From NCBI RefSeq assembly GCF_036014015.1, contig NZ_CP107905.1, positions 9,672,001-9,736,000 on the forward strand: DNA of 64,000 nt. Reading direction: 5' to 3'. The notes beneath the pieces were generated by a model. It did no database searches, was not told the DNA's origin, and worked only from the letters and a program-made list of their open reading frames with translations. The translations under genes were made by a program, and so were the position numbers. Positions 52,379 through 62,187 of this stretch are shown here, in pieces. The DNA is from Streptomyces sp. NBC_00457. Lineage in GTDB: Bacteria > Actinomycetota > Actinomycetes > Streptomycetales > Streptomycetaceae. The first letter of the stretch is position 1. The number at the start of each line of letters is the position of its first letter.

Positions 52379-55197
52379 TTCGAACTCCCCTGCACGGTGT
52401 CGAGTGCGTCGACGAGCTGCCAGACGGACCGGGCTCGGGCGTAGGCCGCGTAACGGGAGATGTTCGGGTTGGCCACGAACCAGGACTCCGGTGTGGCGAA
52501 GGCATGGCCCTTGGTCGTGGCGCCGCCGTCGTAGATCCGGTTCGCCACGGCTTCGCTCATCTGCAGGGCCTTGGCGATGAGTTTCCCGTCGCCGGTCTTG
52601 CGGCCGATGTGCACGGCGGCCGCTGTCGCCATCCAGGTCGTGCCGGGCCACACGTCGGCGATCTCCGGGACGAAACGGCCGGTGCCAGGCTGGGCGTAGT
52701 CCATCGGGTACGGCTTCAGGTTCTCGTCGAGAATGATCGGCGGGCCTACGGGAACGCCGTTGGCGTCCTTAGGCGCTAGGAAGGCGTCCAGGGTGTTGTG
52801 CCAGTGCTGGCGGGCACGTCGCAGGTCGATCAGATCCGGCAGGCCGAGCTGGGAGGCGACGCACTGGGCGTAGAACGCGTCCAGGAAGGCCGCGTCCTTC
52901 GGCAGTACCGGCTTCTTGGCGCCGAAGATGTCGCCGGTCCGCCCGTCTATGCCGCCGGTGCCGTCGCAGTAGCGGTAGCGCCCGGTCTTGGGGTTCCAGA
53001 AGATCTCCTCGAACTCCTCCTTCGCCGCCGCGAGTTCGGTGTCGAGCTCTTTCTGTATGGCGGGCGTGGCCTCGGGGACTCCCAGGGCTCTGGCCTCGGG
53101 GGTGAGCGTCGACAGGATCTGGAGCGAGAGCAGGTACAGCTGGCAGTTGTAGATGCCGTGCCCGTTGACCAGGAGCTGGTCGTAGGTGCTCGGCGGATTG
53201 TTCGACGGCGGGTCAGCCGGGAGGTGGGAGCCGGGCGGGCGGAAGAACTGTGAGTGCTTCAGCGTCCGCAGCATCTGGGGATACCCGTAGGTCAACAGGC
53301 TCTTGTCGCCGGTCTCCTGGTACAGCGCGTACACCCGGTAGATGAGCTTGTGGAAGCAGTCCCGGAACGCGTCGCCGCCCGCGGGATCGAAGAGCTTGCC
53401 GAGATCGTCGGTGCCCGGAGGCGGTGCGCCGAAGACGGGTTCGGACGTTGCCGAGGGGGCGCCTTGGTTGGCTCCGGTCGCGTTGATGAACGGACCCGTG
53501 TCGAACATGATCTGCTGGGGCACCCGCCCCCACCGGTCCTGCTTGGTCAGCTGCAACCAGGCGCGCAGGCGCCCGAGTTCGATGTTGGGGAACAGCTTCG
53601 TGTACAGCAGGTACCCGAAGCTGTCGACGTCCATCTCATTGGCCGGTGCGCCGCCGCTTCCGCCGTCGATCGTGTAGAAGAGGTGAGTGCCGGGGATCTC
53701 CGCGCCCAGGCGCGGTCCGCCGGGGGCGGGAGTGATGGTGTTGCTGACCAGGCCCGCCTCCCAGAACGAGGCGTTGAAGACCATGCCGAACAGCTCGTTC
53801 AGGGCTGCTTTCCGCAGCCACACCGGGTACTTCGGGTTCTCGGCGATCGGCTTCCACCACGCCTCGACAGCGGCGAGGGAGTCGTCGTGCCGTGACAGCT
53901 CGCGCTTGGCGATGGTGAAGGCCTGCTTGAAGGGATACGAGTTCGGGACGTAGTCGTTGGTGGCCGTCGAGGTGGCGCCGAGGAACTCGGTGTAGCGGCG
54001 CATCCAGACGGCCCGGCCGCTGGGTGCGGCGTCGTAGTACACCTGGGGGAAGTCCCAGGACAGGGCGTACCGGACGGTGGTCTTCTGGCCCGGCCGCAGC
54101 CGCACGGTCACGGCGACGGCGCCCGCCGAGTCCGAGTCGTCCAGGGCACTGTTCGGCAGCCTGCCCGTGGAGGAGAACGGCTCGTAGATGTCGCTCCCGT
54201 CGCCCGGCCCGTTCCAGGAGGTGACGTACGTCAGTTTCTGGCCGGTGGCCGGCAGGGCGGCGATGGTCCACTCCGACTTGTAGGAGTCGGGCGTGTTCGT
54301 CCGGTGGTCCGAGCCCAGCGTCACGCCGGCGACACCCGACCGGGCGTCGGTGTCGAAGCGGCTGTAGAGCCCGGTGCGCGTCGTGCCCGACGGATGCGGA
54401 GTGGCGTTCGGGAAGGTGAACATCACCGAGAGGTCGACGGCCTTCGTCGTGGGGTTGGCCAGTTCCACGTCGAAGAAGGCCACCGGCATGGAGGTGCGTT
54501 CGTCCTCTTCGGCCACGATCGGCGACCAGAACCGCATGGACACCTGTGACCGGAACACGTTGTAAGAGGTCCAGCCGAACGGGTACAGCGCGGCATAGGT
54601 GCCGTCGCCGGGGTTCAGCTGGTTCCACTGCGGAAGAACCCCGGCGAAATCCCGCTGCGGAGCGATGTGGTCGTGCCGCGTGGCGAGCGTCTTGACGGTC
54701 GGGCCGCCCGAGGCACCCGGGACCTGCTCACGGACGTGGAAGGCCGCCTGGGGCAGCGTGCGCATGTCCCACCAGTCCGAGGCCTGTGAACCGCCCATGC
54801 TCCACGGCCCGAAGGTTCCGAACAGGTTGTAGTGGAACGAGCCGGCGCCGACGCCGCCGAGCGGGATGCCCAGACCGGGCACGCTCATGCCGCCTGCGGA
54901 TCCGCGCAGGCCCGAGGGCTCGCCGGTGCGGCACTCCGGGTCGGCCCCCGCCTCGCAGGGGCCGTCCGGTGCGAGGCCCCAGGTGCGGATGTACGCCGCC
55001 TCCGGCCCCCTCGCCGCGTTGAGCGGTGACGCGTGGGCGGTCGGGGTCGAGGGAAGGGGCGGGAATCCACCGAACTCGCCTGCGGCGACGAGCCCGGCCA
55101 CGGAGAGCGCGCCCGCGCTCCCGCGCAGGAAAGCCCTGCGTGGGAAGCCTCCGCCCTCGCGTGTCGTGTTCGGTTCGGACCTGTCCTGCGGCTCCAT
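52375..55197 (-). CDS. GH116 family glucosidase/glucosylceramidase-like enzyme with Tat signal
   Basis: A 940-residue enzyme of the GBA2-like GH116 family. The Tat signal FPRRAFLRGSAGALSVAGLV is at residues 18-37. The N-terminal Glyco_hydr_116N domain contains GIPLGGVGAGSFHYNLFGTF and GPWSMGG. The C-terminal DUF608 (alpha/alpha)6 catalytic domain starts around ELFGMVFNASFWEAGLVSNT and includes LFYTIDGGSGGAPANEMDVD. GH116 enzymes are retaining beta-glucosidases, beta-xylosidases or related. GAAAGG precedes the ATG. It follows the ABC importer genes after 179 bases and is coupled to the GH43-like gene, so it probably acts outside the cell on the imported glycoside. Confidence 0.88.
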   Translation of the reverse strand: MEPQDRSEPNTTREGGGFPRRAFLRGSAGALSVAGLVAAGEFGGFPPLPSTPTAHASPLNAARGPEAAYIRTWGLAPDGPCEAGADPECRTGEPSGLRGSAGGMSVPGLGIPLGGVGAGSFHYNLFGTFGPWSMGGSQASDWWDMRTLPQAAFHVREQVPGASGGPTVKTLATRHDHIAPQRDFAGVLPQWNQLNPGDGTYAALYPFGWTSYNVFRSQVSMRFWSPIVAEEDERTSMPVAFFDVELANPTTKAVDLSVMFTFPNATPHPSGTTRTGLYSRFDTDARSGVAGVTLGSDHRTNTPDSYKSEWTIAALPATGQKLTYVTSWNGPGDGSDIYEPFSSTGRLPNSALDDSDSAGAVAVTVRLRPGQKTTVRYALSWDFPQVYYDAAPSGRAVWMRRYTEFLGATSTATNDYVPNSYPFKQAFTIAKRELSRHDDSLAAVEAWWKPIAENPKYPVWLRKAALNELFGMVFNASFWEAGLVSNTITPAPGGPRLGAEIPGTHLFYTIDGGSGGAPANEMDVDSFGYLLYTKLFPNIELGRLRAWLQLTKQDRWGRVPQQIMFDTGPFINATGANQGAPSATSEPVFGAPPPGTDDLGKLFDPAGGDAFRDCFHKLIYRVYALYQETGDKSLLTYGYPQMLRTLKHSQFFRPPGSHLPADPPSNNPPSTYDQLLVNGHGIYNCQLYLLSLQILSTLTPEARALGVPEATPAIQKELDTELAAAKEEFEEIFWNPKTGRYRYCDGTGGIDGRTGDIFGAKKPVLPKDAAFLDAFYAQCVASQLGLPDLIDLRRARQHWHNTLDAFLAPKDANGVPVGPPIILDENLKPYPMDYAQPGTGRFVPEIADVWPGTTWMATAAAVHIGRKTGDGKLIAKALQMSEAVANRIYDGGATTKGHAFATPESWFVANPNISRYAAYARARSVWQLVDALDTVQGSSK

Positions 55198-55376
55198 GGC
55201 AGTCCTTTCGGGGGTACTGGTGGGGGGAATGCGTCCAGGGGAGGGTGGTGCGTATAGGGGAGTGGGTGGTGCGTGTACTCAGACGGCCCGCGCGCCCAGG
55301 GCCGTGCGCGGACCGTCGGCAGACCGCGACTACGCCCTCGAGACGCAGTCGCCAATCACCCGCGCATCGCCGCCGC

Positions 55377-56297
55377 TCACGACCCGACCTTGGGAGCCGG
55401 AAGCTCCGCCGCCATCGTTTCCAGGCGCTTGGCCCGCCGCAGTCGCTGCTTCTTCGGATCCGCGACGGGAGCCGCCATCTGCAGCTTGCGTGTGTAGGGG
55501 TGCTCGGGAGCCGTCGCGACATCGGTCGCCTTGCCGATCTCGACAATGTGCCCCTGATGGAGGACGGCGATCCGGTCGCTCACCTCGTTGACGACGCCGA
55601 GGTCGTGGCTGATGAACAGGTACGCCACACCCGTCTCGCGCTGGATGTCCTTCAGCAGCGTGAGCACCTTGGCCTGGGTGGTCACGTCCAGCGCGCTGGT
55701 GGGTTCGTCGCAGATGATGACCGCGGGGTCCAGAGCGAGCGCGCGGGCGATGGCGATCCGCTGCCGCTGCCCTCCGGAGAACTCCCGTGGTGTGCGCCGT
55801 CCGCAGTCGGCGGGCAGACCGACGGCGTCTAGGAGTTCACGTACACGGGCCCGTTGTCCTGTTGCGGTGCGCCCGTCGCCGCCCTCGCCGGCGAGGAGCG
55901 GTTCGGCCAGGATGTCCTCGATCACCATGGACGGGTTCAGCGAGGAGTACGGGTCCTGGAACACGACCTGGATGTCCCGTGCGAGGACGCGCCGACGGGC
56001 CCGTGAGATGTTGCTGACGGTCTTCCCGCGGAACGTGACGGTGCCCGCCGTCACCGGGGCGAGCCCGAGGATCGCGCGCCCGATCGTGGTCTTCCCCGAC
56101 CCGGACTCGCCCACCAGACTCAGCGTCTCCCCGGCCCGCAGGTCGAAGGAGACACCGTTGATCACGGTGGCGCCGGTGGCCCGGCGTCCTCCGAAACGTA
56201 CGACGAGGTCTTCGACCTTCAGTACGGGCTCCGACTCCCCTGCGGGCTCCGATTCCCGTACGGTCTGCGCTTTCGGTACGGCCTCCGGCACGGTCAC
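55377..56297 (-). CDS. ABC transporter ATP-binding protein (OppF/DppF type)
   Basis: A 306-residue ATPase: Walker A GESGSGKTT, signature FSGGQRQRIAIARAL, Walker B AVIICDEPTSALD and the oligopeptide-family C-terminus HPYTRKLQMAAPVADPKKQR. It energises import with the second ATPase fused in the next gene. GTG start at 56297 overlaps the stop of the fused permease-ATPase gene (GTGA). Last gene of the importer operon. Confidence 0.92.
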   Translation of the reverse strand: MTVPEAVPKAQTVRESEPAGESEPVLKVEDLVVRFGGRRATGATVINGVSFDLRAGETLSLVGESGSGKTTIGRAILGLAPVTAGTVTFRGKTVSNISRARRRVLARDIQVVFQDPYSSLNPSMVIEDILAEPLLAGEGGDGRTATGQRARVRELLDAVGLPADCGRRTPREFSGGQRQRIAIARALALDPAVIICDEPTSALDVTTQAKVLTLLKDIQRETGVAYLFISHDLGVVNEVSDRIAVLHQGHIVEIGKATDVATAPEHPYTRKLQMAAPVADPKKQRLRRAKRLETMAAELPAPKVGS

Positions 56298-58069
56298 ACC
56301 TCCGCGATCTCGACACGGCGTGCCGAAGTGAGCAGTTCCATGGTGTAGTCCACAGCGGGATCCTCGAACAGCGAGTCCACGTCGCTGCGCTCCACGATGT
56401 GCCCGTCCCGCATCACGCTGACCGTGTCGCAGAGATCCGCGACGACGCCCAGGTTGTGGGTCACCAGGATCATCGCCAAGCCGCGCTCATCCCGCAGCTC
56501 CCGCAGCAGTTCGAGGACCTCGGCCTGCACCGTCACGTCCAGGGCGGTCGTCGGCTCGTCCGCAACGATCACGTCGGGGTCCGAGGCGACCGCGCCGCAG
56601 ATCAGGACGCGTTGGGCCATCCCGCCCGAGATCTCGTGCGGGTACTGCCGGAGGACGCGTTCCGGATCCTTGATGCCGACCCGGGCGAGCAGGGCGAGGA
56701 GTTCGCGCCGGGCGCCCTCCTTCGAGATCTCCTTGACCGCGCGCAGGCCGTGGATGAGCTGCGCGCCGATGGTGAAGCAGGGGTCCAGGTTCGACATTGG
56801 CTCCTGCGGGATGTACGCGATGCGCCGGCCGCGCGCCCGGCGCATGCGATCGTCGCTCGCCAGCAGGTCCTCGCCGTCGAGCAGGACCCGTCCGCCGAGC
56901 ACGATGGCCTCACCGGGAAGGATGCCCAGCGTCGCGAACGCGATCTGGGATTTGCCCGACCCGGACTCGCCCACCAGTCCGTGGATCTCGCCGCGCCGCA
57001 CCTCCAGGTCGATGCCGTGGACGACCTCCCGGATCTCCCTGTCGCCGTCTGGATACCCGATGCGTAGCCCCTGGATCGAGAGCACGGTGTCCGGGGCCGG
57101 GACTGCAGAGGCAGACGGCTCCACCCCCTCCCGAGCCTCGCGAATCATCTCCCTCAGCCGGCGCGGCGAGGGCGCCGTGCGGTGCGCCGAGGTCTGGAGG
57201 ACGTCGCGCAGGGCGTTGCCGAGCAGGACGAGCGCCAGGATCGACAGGCTGATCAGGAGGGCGGGCCAGGCGACGGCGGCCTTGCTGGTGTAGATGCTCG
57301 AGAAGGAGGTCTGGAGCACGGATCCCCAGGACGGCGTCGCGGGATCACCGAGGCCGAGGAAGCTCACCCCGGCCTCGACGCCGATGCCCCCGGCGAGCAC
57401 GAACGAGCTGTGGATCACCACCGGGGCACGCACCGCCCACAGCACGTGCCGGCCCACGATGCGCAGGTCGGACAGGCCGACCACGGTCGCGGCGTCAATG
57501 TACAGCTCGTTGCGTACGCCGACCACGACGGACCTGACCAGGCGGAAGTACGACGGTGCCACGAGCAGGCCGTACACGATCATCGCGACCGCGATATTGG
57601 GGCCGGTCCGTGCGTACAGCGCGAAGAGCAGCAGGACCGCGGGCATCGTCATGATGACATCGGAGACCCAGTCCGCGGCGGCTTCGACCCTGCCCCGGTA
57701 GAAGCCGGCGACGAGGCCGCCGACGACACCGAGCACGGACGAGACGGCCAGGAGCAGCAGACAGGCCAGCAGGGTCTGGCGGGTTCCCCACATGAGGCGG
57801 GAGAGGATGTCCCGGCCCGACGCGTCCGCGCCCAGGAAGTGACCGGGGGAGAAGGGCGGGGCGTTCACGGCGCTGAGTTCCGTGAAGTTGGGGCCGTATG
57901 GGGCCAGCCACGGACTGCTCAGGCCCAGGACGGCCACGACGGTGACGAAGGCCAGGCAGCCGGCCGCCATCGGGTCGGCGATGAGCCGCCGCAGGACGGA
58001 CCGGCCCTTTCCCGCCGACACCGGCTCTTGAGCCGGCCCGGAGGCCTGGAGATGCTCGGGCACACTCAT
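56294..58069 (-). CDS. Fused ABC permease and ATP-binding protein (DppC-DppD type)
   Basis: A 591-residue fusion. Residues 20-300 are an OppC/DppC permease with about six membrane segments and the SRLMWGTRQTLLACLLLLAV and EAGVSFLGLGDPATPSWGS signatures. Residues 325-591 are an OppD/DppD ATPase with Walker A GESGSGKSQ, signature SGGMAQRVLICGA and Walker B VIVADEPTTALD. The two are joined by a short charged linker (LREMIREAREGVEPS). The start overlaps the upstream permease stop by ATGA. These are usually separate proteins; fusion enforces one-to-one assembly. Confidence 0.92.
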   Translation of the reverse strand: MSVPEHLQASGPAQEPVSAGKGRSVLRRLIADPMAAGCLAFVTVVAVLGLSSPWLAPYGPNFTELSAVNAPPFSPGHFLGADASGRDILSRLMWGTRQTLLACLLLLAVSSVLGVVGGLVAGFYRGRVEAAADWVSDVIMTMPAVLLLFALYARTGPNIAVAMIVYGLLVAPSYFRLVRSVVVGVRNELYIDAATVVGLSDLRIVGRHVLWAVRAPVVIHSSFVLAGGIGVEAGVSFLGLGDPATPSWGSVLQTSFSSIYTSKAAVAWPALLISLSILALVLLGNALRDVLQTSAHRTAPSPRRLREMIREAREGVEPSASAVPAPDTVLSIQGLRIGYPDGDREIREVVHGIDLEVRRGEIHGLVGESGSGKSQIAFATLGILPGEAIVLGGRVLLDGEDLLASDDRMRRARGRRIAYIPQEPMSNLDPCFTIGAQLIHGLRAVKEISKEGARRELLALLARVGIKDPERVLRQYPHEISGGMAQRVLICGAVASDPDVIVADEPTTALDVTVQAEVLELLRELRDERGLAMILVTHNLGVVADLCDTVSVMRDGHIVERSDVDSLFEDPAVDYTMELLTSARRVEIAEV

Positions 58070-59007
58070 CGTGTCCTCGCCTTCGGGGTGAGCGCCGCGT
58101 TCGCGAGGTCGGCGAACAGGTTGACGACTAGGACGATGGCGATGGCCACGACGAGGATGCCCATGACCACGGGCACATCGCCCTGGAGCGAGGCCTCGAG
58201 CCCCGCCGAGCCCAGACCGGGGAGCGCGAAGATCTGCTCGATGAACACCGCCCCGCCCAGGAGGGTCATGACGCCCAGGTTGAGGGTCATGAGCCCGGGT
58301 CCGCCGGCGTTGCGCAGGACGTGGCGGAAGACGACCTCGCGCTCACTGATCCCTCGGGCCCGCAGCGTGCGGACGAAGTCCTGGGAGAGGGTGTCGATGA
58401 CCGCTCCCCGGAACTGCGCGGCTGCTCCGGCGACCGCCCCGATCAGCAACGCGAGCGTCGGGAGCGTGACAGAGGCGATCCACCCGCCGAAGCTCTGGTC
58501 CGGGGAGACATATCCGGTCGCGGGAAAGACTCGGACCGCGATGGCGAAGGTGAAGACGAGCCCGATCGCGATCACGAACGGCGGGACGGCCGCCCCCAGG
58601 ACCGACAGGAACTGGACCACCCGGTCGATCCAGCCCCCGCGCACGGCGGCGGTGACGCCGAGCAGGACGCTGAGGACGGCCATCATCACCAAGGTCAGGA
58701 AGACCAGGGCGAGCGTCACCGGCACCCGCGTCGCAAGCAGCGAGGTCACGGACTGTCCCGTGAACAGCGATTCGCCCAGGTCGCCCGTGAGTAGCCCCTG
58801 GAGCCAGTCGCCGTACTGCACGAGCAGCGGCCGGTCGAGGCCGAGCCGGGCCACTTCCCGCCGGATGTCCGCCTCCTGGGCCTCCCGCCCCAGGACGGCG
58901 CGTACGATCCCGGGCCCTTTGCCGTACATGAGGAGGTACGTGGTGAAGCTGACGACGAGGAGAATCGTCACGGCCCGGAGGAACTTTCTGAGAAGAACTC
59001 GGTACAC
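58066..59007 (-). CDS. ABC transporter permease (OppB/DppB type)
   Basis: A 313-residue permease with about six membrane segments. DppB landmarks are GLDRPLLVQYGDWLQGLLTG, DLGESLFTGQSVTSLLATRV, FVRTLRARGISEREVVFRHV and LGGAVFIEQIFALPGLG. GTG start at 59007, 30 bases after the substrate-binding protein gene. It forms the channel with the permease half of the next protein. Confidence 0.92.
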   Translation of the reverse strand: MYRVLLRKFLRAVTILLVVSFTTYLLMYGKGPGIVRAVLGREAQEADIRREVARLGLDRPLLVQYGDWLQGLLTGDLGESLFTGQSVTSLLATRVPVTLALVFLTLVMMAVLSVLLGVTAAVRGGWIDRVVQFLSVLGAAVPPFVIAIGLVFTFAIAVRVFPATGYVSPDQSFGGWIASVTLPTLALLIGAVAGAAAQFRGAVIDTLSQDFVRTLRARGISEREVVFRHVLRNAGGPGLMTLNLGVMTLLGGAVFIEQIFALPGLGSAGLEASLQGDVPVVMGILVVAIAIVLVVNLFADLANAALTPKARTR

Positions 59008-59037
59008 CTGTGGATCCGATCTCTCGTGCCGGCCCGC

Positions 59038-60564
59038 CTACTTGTAGTCCCACAGCCGGGGGTTGAGGGCGTTGGAGTCGGTCATCTCTGGGATCCGGAT
59101 CTTCGGGCTGTAGGCGTAGAAGCCCTCCGGGTACGCCAGCGGAACGTTCCACGCCTGCTCGATGGTGTAGCGGTTGAGTTCCTGCTGGATCTCCTTGGCC
59201 TCCTGGCCGGTACTGGTGAGGAACCTGTCCCAGAGCTTGGTCACCGTCGGGTCGGGCTGGTGCATCACGTTCCAGATGCCGTCGTCCAGCACGTAGTCCT
59301 TGATGTCCTGCTTCGAGTCGCCGTAGTTGCCCAGTGGCCAGAGGATCATCGGGTACTTACCGCTGAGCAGCTCCTCGACGGCGGTCGGCCCGGACAGGGT
59401 CTTCTGCTTCACCTTGATGTTGAGCTGGCTCAACTCCTGCGCCACCACGGGAATGAGCTCCTCCATCCCGAGGCCCCCGAACAGGGGGAACGTCACGGTG
59501 AACCCCTTCTCGTACCCCGCCTCCTTCATCAGCCTCTTGGCCTCGGCCGGGTCGTAGGGGTATGGATCCTTCAGATCGTCGATGTAGGCGTCCGATCCCG
59601 GGCGGAAGATCTGGTTCGCCGGAACGGCCCGTCCCTGGTAGAAGTCCTTCGCCAGGGACTTCTTGTCGAAGAGCATGTTCAGCGCGCGGCGGACCTTCAG
59701 TTCCCCCAGGGCCGGGATCTTTTCGCCCTTGTGGTCCATGAGCAGCAGCCGTGTGGTGTTACCGCGCATCCCCAGGACCCTGAGGTCGGAGGCGATGGCC
59801 TCCTTGTACATCGACTGCTGGATCAAGGTGCCGTCGATCTGTCCCGTCTTGAGGGCGTTGAGCGCGGCGGTCTGGTTCTTGAGCACCTTGACCACGAGCT
59901 TCTTGTACGGGAAGGTCTTGGCGTCCCAGAAGTCCTCGTTCTTGACGAAGGTGTACGTCGATCCCCTGGTCGTCTTCGCCGCGTCGAGCGTGTAGGGACC
60001 GGAGCCGACGGGCGCCTTGTTCAGATTGCCGGCCTTCAGGTACTTGGGACTCGCCACCTTGATGCCGCCCATGCCCACGATGCCCGGATCCGGCTTCGAC
60101 GAGGTGAGCTTCACGGTCATGGAGTCCGGGGTGGTGGCCTTGTAATCGCTGAGGCGGGCGGCCTGACCGCCGTGCGATGCCTGGTAATCGAAGCCGACCT
60201 TGATGGCCTCCGCATCGACCGGTTCGCCGTCGGAGAACTTCATGCCCTCGCGCAGGTGGAAGGTCACGGCGGTGTTGTCGGAGTTCACCTCCCACTTCGT
60301 GGCGGCGTCCGGCTGGGGCTTGCCCAGAGCGTCGAACCGGGTCAGGGTCTGGTACACGGCATCGGCCGGCCAGCCCTGGAAGGAGGGCTGGTTCGCCGGG
60401 TCCCAGCCCTGGATGTCCGCGGTCGAACCGAGAACAAGCGTGTCCTTCTTACCCCCGGGCGTAGACGCGGTGTTCGCGTCGGTGCAAGCGCTCAGCGCAG
60501 CCAGCGAGGTCAGGGCCGTCGTCATGGTCAGTAATACGCGAGCAAGTCTTTTGGTGCGCCGCAT
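59038..60564 (-). CDS. ABC transporter substrate-binding lipoprotein (family 5)
   Basis: A 508-residue family 5 solute-binding protein. The signal peptide ends in the lipobox LSAC (Cys near residue 27). Family features include QSFQGWPADAVYQTLTRFDA, VTFHLREGMKFSDGEPVDAE and KVRRALNMLFDKKSLAKDFY. Family 5 proteins bind peptides, nickel or oligosaccharides; the adjacent GH116, GH43-like and GH1 enzymes and LacI regulator favour a glycoside. AAGGAG precedes the ATG. First gene of the importer operon, with a LacI-type operator 107 bases upstream. Confidence 0.92.
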   Translation of the reverse strand: MRRTKRLARVLLTMTTALTSLAALSACTDANTASTPGGKKDTLVLGSTADIQGWDPANQPSFQGWPADAVYQTLTRFDALGKPQPDAATKWEVNSDNTAVTFHLREGMKFSDGEPVDAEAIKVGFDYQASHGGQAARLSDYKATTPDSMTVKLTSSKPDPGIVGMGGIKVASPKYLKAGNLNKAPVGSGPYTLDAAKTTRGSTYTFVKNEDFWDAKTFPYKKLVVKVLKNQTAALNALKTGQIDGTLIQQSMYKEAIASDLRVLGMRGNTTRLLLMDHKGEKIPALGELKVRRALNMLFDKKSLAKDFYQGRAVPANQIFRPGSDAYIDDLKDPYPYDPAEAKRLMKEAGYEKGFTVTFPLFGGLGMEELIPVVAQELSQLNIKVKQKTLSGPTAVEELLSGKYPMILWPLGNYGDSKQDIKDYVLDDGIWNVMHQPDPTVTKLWDRFLTSTGQEAKEIQQELNRYTIEQAWNVPLAYPEGFYAYSPKIRIPEMTDSNALNPRLWDYK

Positions 60565-60961
60565 GATCGGCTCCTTCGGACACGGGAAAGTTCGGCCGGA
60601 TATGGCCGCGAGTACTGGCGGAAACGTCTACGCCCGGGTGTACGTCAAAGGGGCGTACCGGCTGAAAATGCTCTATGGAACGTTTCAAGTGGAGGCTAGG
60701 TAGCAGGCGGAGGCCGGTCAAGAGAGTGCGTCGTGATTGCGCGGTAACGGTTCTGTAACGCGCTCATGCTGTGGGGGTCAAAACGGCAGGTCAAAGCATC
60801 TATGGCTTGGTTTGGTCAACAGTGGGCCTCTCATGTCGGCGCACTGGTGGACGCCGAGCCGCGCGAAACGGTATGCCCCCTCCCGTCACGCGCAGGTCGT
60901 GGACCGTTCTAATGGCAGTGGGGGCGTGTGGAGATGCGAACCGACCGGCTCGCTCTCCCTG
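60565..60961. other. Intergenic region between LacI regulator and ABC operon
   Basis: A 397-base non-coding region. It carries the ABC operon promoter, the operator candidate at 60671-60690, and two AAACGG/AACGGTT-type motifs near 60744 and 60867. No gene is supported in it. Confidence 0.6.
60671..60690. promoter_or_regulatory. LacI-family operator candidate before the ABC operon
   Basis: CTCTATGGAACGTTTCAAGT. GGAACGTTTC is an almost perfect palindrome centred on CG, the usual form for LacI/GalR operators. The same CTCTATGGAACG followed by CAA recurs before the GH1 gene at 62188-62205. It is 107 bases upstream of the substrate-binding gene start. Confidence 0.55.
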
Positions 60962-62113
60962 TCAGGGCAGCCGTCGGGCGGACTTTCGTACCGGGGCCGC
61001 GCTCGTGCCACGCGGCATCAGCCGAGGGGACACGACGTAGTGCACGGGCTGGGTCCGGCCGTTCAGCCGCTCCAGCAGGAGTCGCGCGCTCATCTGGCCC
61101 GTGAGGTGGCCCGACTGGTCGACCGTCGTGAGAGAGACCCGGCCGATGGTCGAGGCATAGATGTTGTCGTACCCGGCGACGGTGATGTCCTGAGGCACCC
61201 TCAGGCCACGCTCTTCCGCTGCCCGCAGCGCGCCGAGTGCGGCGATGTCCGCGCCGGCGAAGACGGCAGTCGGTGGCGTCGGCCTGGCCAGGGCTTCCAG
61301 GGCGGCCTGGTACCCGCCTGCTTCCGAGTAGGTGGTCTCGATGACGTCGGGCTCGAGGCCGTGTCGCTTCATGGCGTTGACATAGCCGTCACATCGCGCG
61401 GTGTGGGCCAGGACGAAGGGCCTCTTGAGGCGTCCCGCCGGATGACTGGTGTGCAGGATGCGCTTGTGGCCCAGGGCCACGAGGTGATCGACCATGAGAC
61501 GCGCGCCGCCCTGGTCGTCGTCCACGACGGTGTCGTACTGGGCGGAGCCGCCGTGCCGTGCGATCACCAGGGTGGGCAGTCCCGATCCCAGTTTCTCCAG
61601 CCACGAGGTGGCCATCGCCGGCGCGATGACGATGAGCCCGTCCACCTGCCTGTCGGCGAGGGCTTCGATGCTTCTTTGCTGGCGCTCGGGGGAGAGGCCT
61701 CCGGCGACGAAGATCTCCTGGTACGGACTCGGCTCCAGCTCGTCTGCGATCCCTTCCGCGATCTCTGTCTGGAAGGGGGCCGAGAACTCGGTGAGCATGA
61801 CGCCGATGGTGTAGGAGCGTCCTCGCATCGCACGGGCGCCGGCCTGGGGCCGGTAACCCAGTTTCTCGATCGCCGCAACGACCTTGGCCTTCATCTGGGG
61901 GCGGACACCGGGGGCATCGCGGATCACATTGGAGACGGTCGAAACCGAGACCCGCGCCTCCCGCGCCACGTCCTGAATCGTTGCACGGCGAACCCTGGAA
62001 GGCCGGGACCCGATGGTGCCATCGGCACGCACCGGCCTCGCCCGGCCACCACTGGAATCACGCAGGTCGTCCTGCGCACCAGGTTCAGCAGCGTCAGCTT
62101 CCACGGGCGCCAT
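60962..62113 (-). CDS. LacI family transcriptional regulator
   Basis: A 383-residue regulator. The helix-turn-helix and hinge are at about residues 43-100: ATIQDVAREARVSVSTVSNV then LGYRPQAGARAM. The periplasmic-binding-like ligand domain follows, with YTIGVMLTEFSAPFQTEIAE, DGLIVIAPAM and VFAGADIAALGALRAAEERG. The 40-residue extension before the helix-turn-helix is low complexity, so a later start is possible; the ATG at 62113 is the first good one. Divergent from the GH1 gene and adjacent to the ABC operon, it is expected to repress both until sugar binds. Confidence 0.9.
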   Translation of the reverse strand: MAPVEADAAEPGAQDDLRDSSGGRARPVRADGTIGSRPSRVRRATIQDVAREARVSVSTVSNVIRDAPGVRPQMKAKVVAAIEKLGYRPQAGARAMRGRSYTIGVMLTEFSAPFQTEIAEGIADELEPSPYQEIFVAGGLSPERQQRSIEALADRQVDGLIVIAPAMATSWLEKLGSGLPTLVIARHGGSAQYDTVVDDDQGGARLMVDHLVALGHKRILHTSHPAGRLKRPFVLAHTARCDGYVNAMKRHGLEPDVIETTYSEAGGYQAALEALARPTPPTAVFAGADIAALGALRAAEERGLRVPQDITVAGYDNIYASTIGRVSLTTVDQSGHLTGQMSARLLLERLNGRTQPVHYVVSPRLMPRGTSAAPVRKSARRLP

Positions 62114-62187
62114 GCTACAGCCGCAGTGACAGACCAAACTGCGCAGGTCGCGATCGAGCGGGGCACCGGCGCCTTCCTAAGCCGAAC

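Noticed and set aside
55215..55275. Two GGGTGGTGCGT direct repeats upstream of GH116
   Set aside because: Two copies only, in a low-complexity G-rich stretch; not enough to call an operator.
57182..59047. 621-residue plus-strand open frame over the ABC permease genes
   Set aside because: Antisense to conserved permease and ATPase domains, rich in Arg/Asp/Gln as GC shadows are.
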